Source: Corythucha ciliata
Lineage: Eukaryota > Arthropoda > Insecta > Hemiptera > Tingidae
DNA: 64,000 nt
NCBI GenBank assembly: GCA_038030265.1
Contig: CM075938.1
Span: 10,083,009 to 10,147,008, forward strand
Direction: 5' to 3'
Part shown: positions 50,606 to 60,102 of the stretch, piece after piece
Layout: the number at the start of each line of letters is the position of its first letter
Position numbering within the stretch: position 1 is the stretch's first letter
Position numbers and translations under genes: made by a program
The notes under the pieces: model-generated
Seen by the model: the letters and a program-made list of their open reading frames with translations, nothing else
Database searches by the model: none
Told to the model about the DNA's origin: nothing

Positions 50606-51880
50606 TTAGATAAAAGCGCTCAATCGCAGCAGCTAGTACGGGGAAAACCCGTTGATTCGCGGCTTAAATTGAGAAATAATTCGCGGCGAAAATTTATAAA
50701 AAGCGTTAATTTGCGATTTTTTTCTCAATTTTAACATGAAAATTTGCCTTCAGAAGCCGCGAATTGGCGTATTTTCAATTTTTGATGCGAATTGAAAATT
50801 TCACAATTTTAGCCACAAATCATTTATTTTTCTTCAATTTTACCCGCGAATTTTCGCTTTTTTCTTAATTTTAGCAGCGTAGTAGCGTTTCTAACCCGTG
50901 AATTAGCGAATTTCCTCAATTTTAACCACGATTTCCCCTATTTTTTCCCCATTCTTAGCCACAAATTAACATTTTCTTTTTTTTTTTTTGTTCATTTTAG
51001 CACCGCATTAGCAATTTTGTGTCACTTTTAGCTATAGATCAAGCGTTTCTTCTCAGTTCAAGCCGCGAATCAGCAATGTTTTTCAACTTATAGCCGTGAA
51101 TTTGCCGTTTTTCATCGATTTTAGTCCCAAAGTTGCCTTCAGAAGGCACTAAAAGCCAGTATTTAAGTTGGAAATTTTACCACAATTTTGTCCCTGAATT
51201 GGTGATTTTTCTGAAATTTAGCCGCGAAACTAGTGTTTTTTCTCAATTTTAGCAGCGCAGAAGCGATTCAATTTTAGACAAAATTGGCGTTTCCGCAATT
51301 TTAGCCGCAGATTAGCCATTTTTTCATTTTTTTCAATTTGAGCTGGAAATTAGCGTTTTTCTTAATTTTAGCCGCGTTGTTTTTTATATGTATTTTAATT
51401 TTTTTACTTTCTGCTATGGATTAGCGCTGTTTTTTCAGTTTTAGGCTTGAAGCTCTTGATGCGATGGACTTTTGCTTTCTCTATATTAGCTGGAATTTAG
51501 TTTTTTTTTTTTTTTTTCATTCATTCATTTGTGTCCGATTTTAGGTATTTACAGCGTTTTTTGGCAATTTTATCTGTTTAATAGCGTTTTCTGCTACTTT
51601 GCAGTGAATTAGCATCTATTCTCTTTTTTATATGTGAATTGAGCGATATATGCGAATTTTTATACGGAATTTAACTCCGCTAATTAGCCATTTTTGCCCA
51701 ATTTTAACCCTAATTGGCGTTGCTTTTGTCATGTGAATTGTAGTAGCGTGTTTTCTCAATTTTAGCAACTGGCTGGGCCCAAAAACCACCGCCTTTAATT
51801 TTTATATTTCAGCCGTAGAATGGCCTCCATACATCGCGTAGTATCAGCGATTTTTTCACAATCCACGAATCAGCTCTTTC
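50606..51880 (+). repeat. Family A minisatellite array A6 with an inversion at its left end
   Basis: The first 110 bases (to about 50,713) are in minus orientation and the rest in plus, so the array changes strand at about 50,714. Marker units with TTGCCTTCAGAAG occur near 50,742 and 51,133. The block around 51,002 is collinear with array A3. Confidence 0.9.
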
Positions 51881-51884
51881 TCGC

Positions 51885-54150
51885 AGATATTCGTCTTTAA
51901 TTCATTATTTATGAAAATCTGACGATCGTCTGAGAGAGGCGAGGGAGTGGTTTGGACATCCACCCCTCCCGGGCCAGTCTGCCACTGCGTTGGACAGTTC
52001 GTTCGATTAGAAAGTAGCGACAAACCACTTAGCACGTCAGCTCTTCGGGCCGTCTCAAAACATTTTAAAAAAGGAATATTTATTATAAAAGAAGGACGCT
52101 CGAAATTGTTCGGTAAATCAAGTGGTTCCAAATATAAACTTTTGCATGTCTAACCAGAAAAAAAAAAACGTATTTATCACTTCCATCTCAAAATTGCTGG
52201 CAATAGAAGACAAACTAAATTGACCGTATACAAGGTTTGCAAACCCCTTCGTTCACCCATTAGCTTGAACTTCGAAAATAATTAGTTCCACGGTTAAATT
52301 GCCCCGAGCGTGGAAATCTCACCCTCTAATCCCCCCACTCCACTACACCACCAAACCACTCGAACAACTCCTTGCTGAACACTCAATCTCTCATTACACT
52401 GTCTAGAGGAGGAGGGTTTGAGAGAAGGGCTTATCGACTGCCGATATACACTATTAGATTAATATCTTGTTGTTAATGGAGCGAGTTGGGTATACACGGG
52501 AGAGGTAAACAAATTTAACCGTTACACCCTTGTAGAAGGAGGGGGGGGGGAGGTTACAGATGAGTGCACGGTAGCGAAATGTTGATACGTGTAATAATGA
52601 AATTGTCTCGATGGGCGTTTAAATCTTTGTGAGAGCGGTTCACGTCTAAAGCCTGTGGCGGATTTACTTATAAACTACTTTCTATGCTGGTAATCCTTTG
52701 TTTTTGATGTTTTCACTTGTTGATCAACATGTTTTATTATATGAACGGAAGCCAGCTCAATTTCTGGGCTGATGTGGCAGCCGCCTAATGACTGGACTTA
52801 CCCTCTTGGCTGAAGACTCAAGAGGTCGAAACGAAACTGTGACCTGTAGATGTTGCCACCACTTCACGGTAAATGCACTCAGTCCACAGTGTTTCCACCG
52901 ATGTAAACACACAATACTACGTCTGATTGCATTCAGAATGGAAGAAAGCTTTTTCGTTGCCCCCCACCCCCTAAAAAAAGACAGTTTCGCCAACTCATTA
53001 ATGCCCAAGCCAACGCATTAAGGGTAAATGGTTCAACTTTTTTTTCCCCGCCTATTTATGAAAAAAAAAAACGAGCGCTCCCCAGGTGATTTATCAAGCT
53101 CAGATGTCGTTCGAGTCTTGCCTGTGACTATGTGTATAGTGAGCTTTTTCGGAGGGTTTGTTGGCAACAGTTTTTGAGGAGAAACGGGGACGTCATGTCA
53201 AGATTAAAGCAAATTACTCAAAGTTTTCTTTCTTTTTCACGTCGGGGTTTCAAGATTCACGTGACACCTACACATATTTAAGGCAAAGCAACCTCGTGGG
53301 TTTCGTAAAAAAAAAAAATAAATAAAACAAACTTCACAATCGAAAAAACCGTTTTTTATAGCAAAAAAAAGTATATTTATTTAAAAAAGGGGAGAGGAAC
53401 TATTGCGAAACTGGCGATGAATAACCGGATGGGGAGGGTGAAGGGGGTTGTAGTTGTAGAATTAGAACGAGGAGAATAGTTTTGCAAAACCGTTAACCCC
53501 TTTCAGAAGGGAGACTGACATGACTTTGAAACCATCAAGGTGCTACTAACCCTTCATTCCCGCATAGTGTGGGCGCGCCTATAATGGATAGATGGATGGA
53601 TGGACAAACGAACACGTTCTATACAGTCCGTTGACACTACAAAATTACAGTGGTCTTTAGCTGGACCATTAGGGAGGGGCGAGGAGGGTGATATAGGAGG
53701 TTGGGGTCGAATGGAAATCAGTTGAAAGACTTAATAGAAAAAAAAAAAAAAAAGACGAGGGATAGTTTTAAACTTTGACAAAGGGAGAGAAGAAAGAGGT
53801 CGCCCTTTTTTGAGACAAGATTTGCCCATTAGGACTTTAGTAAGAGTTGGGTTTAAAAACTTCTGCGCGCAGAAAACTTTTCCTTTTTCGGGGGAACATC
53901 GTCGAAACTCAAAAGGTAGCCATGAAAAATGGATGGAAAGAGAGGGGAGGGGGTGATGAAGGTATTTCCTTTCGCTGGGAGAAAAAGAGTGAGAAAGCAA
54001 AAACAGGCGTGCTTCTAAACGACGTCAAAAAGTTGATCTTCCAGTAATTAGTTTCCGGGGAAGTTATCAACTCAAAATCCAATATTTTGTTTTTCTTAAA
54101 CTTTATTGCATGACAAAAATAACATGGAAACAAAAAAAAAAAGACTGTAT
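51885..54150. other. Gene-free region
   Basis: This stretch holds GGAT-type tandem units at about 53,588-53,605 (GATGGATGGATGG), G-rich runs near 52,539 and A15 runs. No coding exon was recognised. Confidence 0.6.
52802..52831 (+). other. Stem-loop with a hammerhead-like CTGAAGA...GTCGAAACG signature
   Basis: CCTCTTG and CAAGAGG form a perfect 7-bp stem around a 10-base loop carrying CTGAAGA. GTCGAAACG follows at once. It resembles the motifs at 46.1 and 63.2 kb and may be a retroelement tail. The perfect stem competes with a hammerhead fold, so I do not call it a ribozyme. Confidence 0.3.
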
Positions 54151-54158
54151 CACGTGAA
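54151..54158 (+). repeat. Left target-site duplication CACGTGAA
   Basis: An identical octamer lies at 60,095-60,102. Both copies abut the inverted ends of the element between them. Eight-base duplications are the hallmark of hAT-type insertion. Confidence 0.7.
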
Positions 54159-54454
54159 CAGGGGGGGGGGATACAGGGGGGTGGGCGATCGGGTTGAGCC
54201 CGAAGGGCCAGTGCGGCCAGAGGCACGATGCCTGCCCCCCTCCCCGCAACTCTTCGACGGATCACAGTCCTCCTGAGAAAACTGGTAACTACAGATTAAT
54301 TTTTCTCGTTAATGGTCCTTACAGAATCCCGGAATTGGCCTATTAAGCATAGGTACAATGAGACAAATGAGAAAAACCTATCAAGTAGGGTTTTCTTAAA
54401 AACCGGACACCCTTCAACCCACGGACTCAAGACACAAGGCTGTTTTATAGAGTT

Positions 54455-54475
54455 TTTCGTTAATTTCAGCCGCGC

Positions 54476-54512
<37 letters not shown>

Positions 54513-54630
54513 GGTTTAGGCCCGAAGTTGCCTTCAGAAGCAACAGATTACTGTATTTTGCTTAATTTTAGCCCCGAGTCAGCGTTATTAGTAAATTTCG
54601 TGAATTGGCGTTTTGTCTAATATAGCCGTA
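54455..54630 (+). repeat. Short family A tract, plus orientation, inside the transposon
   Basis: About five units, interrupted by a run of about 27 T at 54,480-54,506. It includes the marker TTGCCTTCAGAAGC near 54,529. A GC-rich palindromic segment follows, and the main array then starts in the opposite orientation. Confidence 0.8.
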
Positions 54631-54740
54631 CTCTAGCGTACCGTGGCAGGGTCGAGGGGGGCGGACCACCCCGGCCCCCCGTTCGGGTGGGGCCCCTGAA
54701 AAGTTTAATGATGAAAAAATCGCGATTTTTAAGTAGAACG

Positions 54741-56211
54741 AATGGCCTGTAAAATTGAGAAAAACGCTGATTCGCGGCTGAAATTGAGAAAATTGCGGCT
54801 GTTAATATTGAGAAAAAGCGCTAATTCACAGCTGAAATTGAGAAAACGCGTAATTGACGGGATTCTTGGGGTAACTTTGCGGAAAACTTCAATTTTTTTA
54901 TTGAATACAAAAAATTAACTTTAGATAAAAATGGTTTTGTTGAGTTGAACATTCTTTTCAATTTTATTGCTTTTGCCGACTAGTTTCTTCGACTAGTAAC
55001 TTTCCAATGCAATGAGACAAACGCTAATTCGTTGAATTAAAGAGAAAAATTAGTTGAGAAACGCCACTTTGCGGAAAGAATACACAAAAAGTGATAATTT
55101 GCAGCTAAAATTGAAAGGGATAAATGCATAATTGAGCAAAACGAGTTCTTTCGGCCCAAAAATGGAGAAAAACGCTAATTCGCGGCTAGAATTGTGATTA
55201 AACGCAACAATATGCCGCTTTAAAATTTAAGAAAAAGTCCTATTTCACAGCTGACATTGAGAAAACGCAAAATCACGAATTCTTGGGGCAAAATCGGGAC
55301 TGAAATTGGAAAGAAGTGCTAATTCACGCGGCTGTAGAACGGAGAAAAGCGCTAATACAAGGACAAAAAAGAGAAAAACGAGAATTAACGTCCTAAAAAT
55401 GAAGAAACATGCTTCAATTTAGCAGCATTAAAAAATTGAGAAAAAGTGCGAATTCACAGCCGGAAAGGAGAAAAGCCAACTCATGGATTTCCAGGGCAAC
55501 ATTGGGACTGAAATTGAGAAAAAGCGCTAATTCACGAAAGAAATAGACAAAAACGCGAATTCGAGTCTAAAAGTGGAGGAAAACGCCAATTCACACTAGT
55601 AAAGTATGAAAAATTACTATTTTTTGCGCTAAAAATCACAGCTAAAATTAAGAAAATGTGCTAACTATCAGCTAAAATTGAGGAAAAAACGCAAATTCAC
55701 GGCTGAAAATGAGACAACACCAACCCGCCGATTCTTGGTGGCAATTTCGGGGCTGAAATTGAGAAAAAAGCGATGATTCACGCGGCTACAAGCTAAAACT
55801 GAGAAAAACGCTAATTCACGGATAGAAAAGAGAAAAACGCTGATTCGAGTCTAATAAAGTGTTACAATTTGGCAGCTTTGAAAATTGAGAAAAAGCGCGA
55901 ATTCACACCTAAAAATTGAGAAAACGCCAACTCACGGATTCTCGCGGCTGGGACTGGAATTGAGAAAAAGCGCTTGATTCATGGCGTGAAACCGAGAAGA
56001 ACGCGAATTTGCGTCTAAAACTGAAGGAAAACTCTAATTCACAGCTAAGGTAAAGAAAATTGCGATTTTACGGATGAAATCGAGAAAAGGCGCTATAATT
56101 CGCAACTAAAATTAATAAATGTGCTCATTTACTGCTTAAAATTGAGGGTAAAAAAGGCTAATTCACAACTGAAACTGGAGAGAACGCCAACTCGCAGATT
56201 CTTGGGAAACT
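54741..56211 (-). repeat. Family A minisatellite array A7, inverted
   Basis: The order of variant units matches array A10 at 61.5-62.5 kb over its whole length. Both start near GAAAAAATCG followed by ATTTTTAAGTA and end at AACGCCAACT followed by GCAGATTCTTGG. A7 is about 0.5 kb longer because of an internal duplication (about 55,490-55,920). Confidence 0.93.
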
Positions 56212-56480
56212 GGGGAGCAGCGTAGCATAGTGCTTTTGTGGGCTAAACCGATTATTCAACTACACTCTGCTGATCACCTGCAAGCACTCCATCCTGGGTC
56301 GGATGGATTGACAATATCGCTGTCCGACTGCATGCCAAAAACTCGTTTTCACGTATCCAAACATGAACATAGATCCTTAATATCAACATTTTTAGGCCCA
56401 CATAGGGAGCCCGGGGCGATCTGGCCCCCTTCGCCACCTCGGCGCGGTCTCGGTTTCGCCGCTATACTAATTGACGGACA
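56212..56480 (+). mobile_element. SINE-like insertion in array A7
   Basis: This unique 270-bp block interrupts the repeats. GTAGCATAGTG near its start is close to a polymerase III A box, and GGGTCGGATGG about 60 bases on is a weak B box, as in tRNA-derived SINEs. The 3' half is GC-rich (GCCCGGGGCGATCTGG). Array A10 keeps the uninterrupted repeat at 62,510-62,545, which supports insertion. No poly(A) tail or clear duplication is visible, so a DNA-transposon fragment is the alternative. Confidence 0.45.
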
Positions 56481-56512
56481 GAAGTGAGAAAAAGCGCTAC
56501 TTCGCGGCTATC

Positions 56513-56519
56513 AGTTTCC
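56513..56519 (+). repeat. Left direct repeat AGTTTCC of the nested element
   Basis: The same heptamer occurs at 58,384-58,390, one or two bases beyond the opposite end. Comparing eight bases (CAGTTTCC and GAGTTTCC) gives 7 of 8 matches. Confidence 0.5.
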
Positions 56520-56639
56520 CATGGGCGTAGCCAGCGAGGGGCAGGGGTGGGCAGTTGCCCTACCCTAGAATCAAAAACGCAGATTTCGTGGGGCAGCTGC
56601 CCACCCCCTAAATTCCAAAAATATCTTCTCTGGCTAACA

Positions 56640-56880
56640 GAAACACATATTTATTATATTTCGCTCCATACAACCAATTTTGCGGATTTTTCTCACTAAA
56701 AAAAAACAACACATTTTCGCACATCTGTTTCCCCAAAAATTCGCGGATTTTTGTTGCTGACAAACCGATTTCGAGGGTCGGCTTAACTTGGAAACCAATT
56801 TTTCTGATTTTTCGCACTAAAATCCCATTTGCGCAAGGTTCGACGCGCAATTTCGTGTGTTTGGGTTAGCTCAAATCGTG
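56640..56880 (+). repeat. Family B patch inside the nested element
   Basis: Units such as AACCAATTTTGCGGATTTTT with CTCACTAAAA links resemble the higher-order marker of array B1. The patch is preceded by the leader GGGCAGTTGCCCTACCCT shared with B1. Confidence 0.75.
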
Positions 56881-57212
56881 TTTAGCCTGCTGGGCCATAC
56901 AGACTTACGGTGGGAGAGAAACTGCCAGCTCTGTTTACCGTCTCAGGTCTAAAATTTAAAGTTTAGCTCCAAAGGTATCACTTTCCGGGGTGGGAGGGAG
57001 AGAAGTTTCAATTTTTCGACATAAAATCCGAAATAGAAGGCTACAAACGACAGGTTTCCAGCAGATATTTATTTTTTGACGGATAGTAGCGGTTTCTGTG
57101 CAAATTTAGTCTCCGATGACCGTGAATTGACGCGATTCTAACCTCCAGATCCTGTTGGAAGCCTGAAAAAAGGCAATAGTTCATCTGTTATTTTCGCCAG
57201 TGAGTCTGCCCA

Positions 57213-58343
57213 CAGGCGTGGTGGATCCAGTTTTTCCTCAAGAGGAGTTGCACAGAACCCCCCCCCCCCCATTTAACTCGTGAATGAGCAATTTGTAGCG
57301 TCGAATTGACGTTTTTCTTTAATTTTAGGTGAAACTGAGTGCTTTTTCTCAATTCTACCTCGAACAATGGCCTACTTTCTTCATTTTAACCGTAAAAGGT
57401 CTCAAAAAACCGTGAAATAACGCATTTTTGATTTAATATTTTAATTACCGCCAGCACTGGCCATCGCCTATAAACCGCAAATAGGTGCGTTCTTTCAATT
57501 TCAGCCGCAAAAGAACAGTTTTTCCTCAATGTAACCTGTGAATGAACGCTATTTCTCAATTTTAGCCACGACAATTACACTATAATCAACAAAAAACTGT
57601 GACAATTTTGCCAATTCATTTTCCCTCAATTTTAGCCGCAAAATCGTGCTTTAATCTCAATTTTGCCTTGAGCAATTCCCCCCTTCAAATTTCAGCAGTG
57701 AAAAGGTCCACCATCCGGGCGTTCCATCGCGAACCTTCAAATAGGTGTTTTCCTCAATGTGTCTTAATTTTAGCCGAAAATAAGAACTTTATCAAAAATG
57801 TGTGCGCTAAGTCGCCCTCATTCTCGATTGTACTCGCAAACTTGCTATATAAATGTATAAAAACAGTCAATTATCACTTTTTCGCAATGTTCACCGAACT
57901 GGTGCCTACTCTCAATTTTACCTGCGTGAATGAGCTCCATTTCTCAATTTTAGCCGTGAATTGGCATTTTTCCTCAATTTTAGCCGCAAATGAGCTATTT
58001 TTCTCAATTCTACATCGAACGCGCAATTTATTTTGTCAATTTTAGCCGTGAAAAGAGCACTGTAAACCGTGAGTTAGCGCAATTTCTTAATTTCGGCCCG
58101 GACTTTGGATCGCGAAACCGCAAATTGGCGTGTTTTCTCAATTTCAACCGCGAACAACGAGCAGATTTATTTCTCAAGTTCAACGTGAATCAGCGCTATT
58201 TCTCAATTCTAGCCGTGAATGGGTGTTTTCGCTCACTACTAGCTGGAAAATGTCCTTCTCATGGATTTCAACCGCGAACGAACACTTTTTCTCAAGACGT
58301 GCGCCCCCCCCCCCCACAACTCTGAATCCGTGTGTCTGGCTGG
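57213..58343. mobile_element. Possible third-level insertion carrying array A8
   Basis: CAGGCGTGGTGGATCCAG at 57,213 starts a sequence with a C run, and the far side on the minus strand reads CAGACACACGGATTCAG before a G run. The heptamer CTGCCCA lies just left (57,206-57,212) and just right (58,344-58,350). The inverted ends are only about 12 of 18 alike, and a 5-base gap separates the right end from the heptamer. Confidence 0.35.
57275..58310 (+). repeat. Family A minisatellite array A8
   Basis: Diverged plus-orientation units, rich in GAATGAGC and GTGAATTGG variants. Its orientation is opposite to the A7 and A9 arrays on both sides, as expected if it came in with an insertion. Confidence 0.88.
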
Positions 58344-58404
58344 CTGCCCACCTCTTGATCATGGGGCTGGCTACGCGCCTGCGAGTTTCCTTAAAGCTTC
58401 CGCG

Positions 58405-58900
58405 GAAAAAGTACAGATAAAGCGCTAATTCATGAATGAAATTGAGAAAAATAGCTCATTAGCGGTTAAAAATCAATAAAAATACGAATTCACTGCAAAA
58501 ACTCAGAAAAAACGCTAATTCAACGCTAAAATGGCGAAAAATCGCTAATCCGTGGCTAATTCACAGAAAAAATTGATAAGCGCTGAAGGGAGGAAAAACG
58601 CTAATTCGCGATTTAAATGGACAAAACGTCAAATTCGCCGCTTCTAAAGGTAGCTTTGAGCCAGAAAGTGAAAAAATCGCAAATCCACAGCCAAATTCAG
58701 AAAAAGCTTAACGTAGTTCGCGACGAAAATTGGGGAAATGCTGAAATCGAAATGCATGCGGCTGAAATGAGGGAAAACACTAATGTGTGGTTATAGTTGT
58801 GGCTTAAGTTGAGAAAACTTGCTAATTCACAGAAAATTGAGAAAATGGCAAGCCGAGGGCTTCCGGAGGCAACTTTGCAGCCAATTATCAAAAAACACTA
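58405..58900 (-). repeat. Family A array A9, diverged part
   Basis: The units continue the orientation of A7 after the nested element. A marker unit (GCTTCCGGAGGCAACTTTG) lies near 58,858. Confidence 0.88.
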
Positions 58901-58904
58901 ATTT

Positions 58905-59510
58905 AAGGCAAAACTTGAGAAAAATCGCTAACTTGCGGCAGAAATTGAGAAAAAATGCTAACTCGCGGTAAAAATTGAGAAAAAACGCTAACTCGCGGCA
59001 AAAATTGAGAAAAAACGCTAACTTGCGGCAAAAATTGAGAAAAATCGCTAACTCGCGGCAAAAATTGAGAAAAAACGCTAACTAGCGGTAAAGATTGAGA
59101 AAAATCGCTAACTCGCGGCAAAAATTGAGAAAAATCGCTAACTCGCGGCAAAAATTGAGAAAAACCGCTAACTCGCGGCAAAAATTGAGAAAAACCGCTA
59201 ACTCGCGGCAAAAATTGAGAAAAATCGCTAACTCGCGGCAAAAATTGAGAAAAATCGCTAACTCGCGGCAAAAATTGAGAAAAACCGCTAACTCGCGGCA
59301 AAAATTGAGAAAAAACGCTAACTTGCGGCAAAAATTGAGAAAAATCGCTAACTCGCGGCAAAAATTGAGAAAAATCGCTAACTTGCGGCGGAAATTGAGA
59401 AAAAACGCTAACTCGCGGTAAAAATTGAGAAAAAACGCTAACTCGCGGCAAAAATTGAGAAAAATCGCTAACTCGCGGCAAAAATTGAGAAAAATCGCAA
59501 ATTCTGAGGC
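58905..59510 (-). repeat. Family A array A9, homogenised 30-bp tract
   Basis: About 19-20 units of exactly 30 bp with very few differences: the unit centre is CGCTAACTCGCGGCAAAAAT, and most variation is one base (T, A or C) before CGCTAAC. This is far more uniform than every other A array, so it expanded recently. As 30 is divisible by three, the minus strand has a frame of 215 codons from an ATG at 59,553, coding a 10-residue repeat (FSQFLPRVSD). I do not consider it a gene. Confidence 0.95.
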
Positions 59511-60094
59511 TCGTTGTGAATTGAATCCTTAATTCAATCATTGAGGGGAGCATATATGCTAGGAGGAACACATTAACCTAAGAAAAATACATTTACCTTG
59601 ACCTACTCGGTTTGTTTTCATTTTTTGCATTTGAACTTGATTGCTGAAGTCAGAGGGTTGCAAACTTCAACTATCAGGACACCGTTCGAAAGTACACAGA
59701 ACGGGGTAGTTTTACACAACTTTACCCGTCTAGCTGATGTGAAATTTATCAATTTAAAAATCTACACTTTTTCACTTTTCACATGGCTGAAATAGCCGCG
59801 CAAGCGACATTTTCTGGTGGTTTCAGGAACAGGATTTTGTCTTCTTTCCGAATCCACTTTGTCTACAACCACCGACGGTGAGCCGAGAACACGACAAATA
59901 GCGTAAAAAGTAATGAAACTAGAAAAAAGAAGGAAAATGCTCATAGCTCAGAACCAAAGCATTCTCGGTTATGAAGCGTCTACATGACGTTTTTGTGCGT
60001 TCTCACATACCTCCTGAATCACCCTGTATGTATGTATATTGGGCCGATATTTTCCCAGTGCCCCGGGCCGGTCAAATCTGTGTATCCGCCCCTG

Positions 60095-60102
60095 CACGTG
60101 AA
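60095..60102 (+). repeat. Right target-site duplication CACGTGAA
   Basis: This octamer directly follows the right end ATCCGCCCCTG and is identical to 54,151-54,158. Confidence 0.7.

Larger units (their letters stand above)
56520..58382. mobile_element. Nested transposon-like element with CGTAGCCAGC inverted ends
   Basis: The left end reads CATGGGCGTAGCCAGC, and the right end on the minus strand reads CAGGCGCGTAGCCAGC (14 of 16 matches). A second inverted pair lies inside: AGGGGTGGGCAG at 56,543 and AGAGGTGGGCAG on the minus strand at 58,355. Inverted family A units run up to the left end and resume right after the right end, so the element has split one array. It contains a B patch and the plus-orientation array A8. 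No transposase was found. Confidence 0.6.
54159..60094. mobile_element. Candidate hAT-like non-autonomous transposon carrying minisatellites (5.9 kb)
   Basis: The left end reads CAG, a G run, then GGATACAGGGG. The right end read on the minus strand is CAGGGGCGGATACACAG. The ends are therefore inverted copies of a CAGGGG-GGATACA motif, differing by the G-run length and one C. A perfect CACGTGAA flanks both sides. No transposase is present. The interior is mostly an inverted family A array (54.74-59.51 kb), interrupted by the element at 56,520-58,382 and by a SINE-like insert. A GC-rich palindromic segment lies at about 54,640-54,700, and GAATCACCCTGTAT near 60,017 may mark another insert. No matching full-length second copy is visible. 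Confidence 0.65.

Noticed and set aside
26514..50643. GTACGGGG at 26,514 and 50,636 as a duplication around a very large element
   Set aside because: The left copy precedes a CAGGGG end, but the right copy is not preceded by a matching CCCCTG end. An octamer match alone at this distance can be chance.
58905..59510. CRISPR array
   Set aside because: The 30-bp units are contiguous with no unique spacers, no cas genes exist, and the genome is eukaryotic.
58903..59571. 222-codon minus-strand open frame with a 10-residue repeat
   Set aside because: The frame is produced by a homogeneous 30-bp tandem repeat. Its upstream start is GTG, and flanking arrays of the same repeat are full of stops.
59762..59944. 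60-codon minus-strand frame with a hydrophobic N-terminus
   Set aside because: It lies inside the candidate transposon, has no recognisable domain, and is short enough to be expected by chance.
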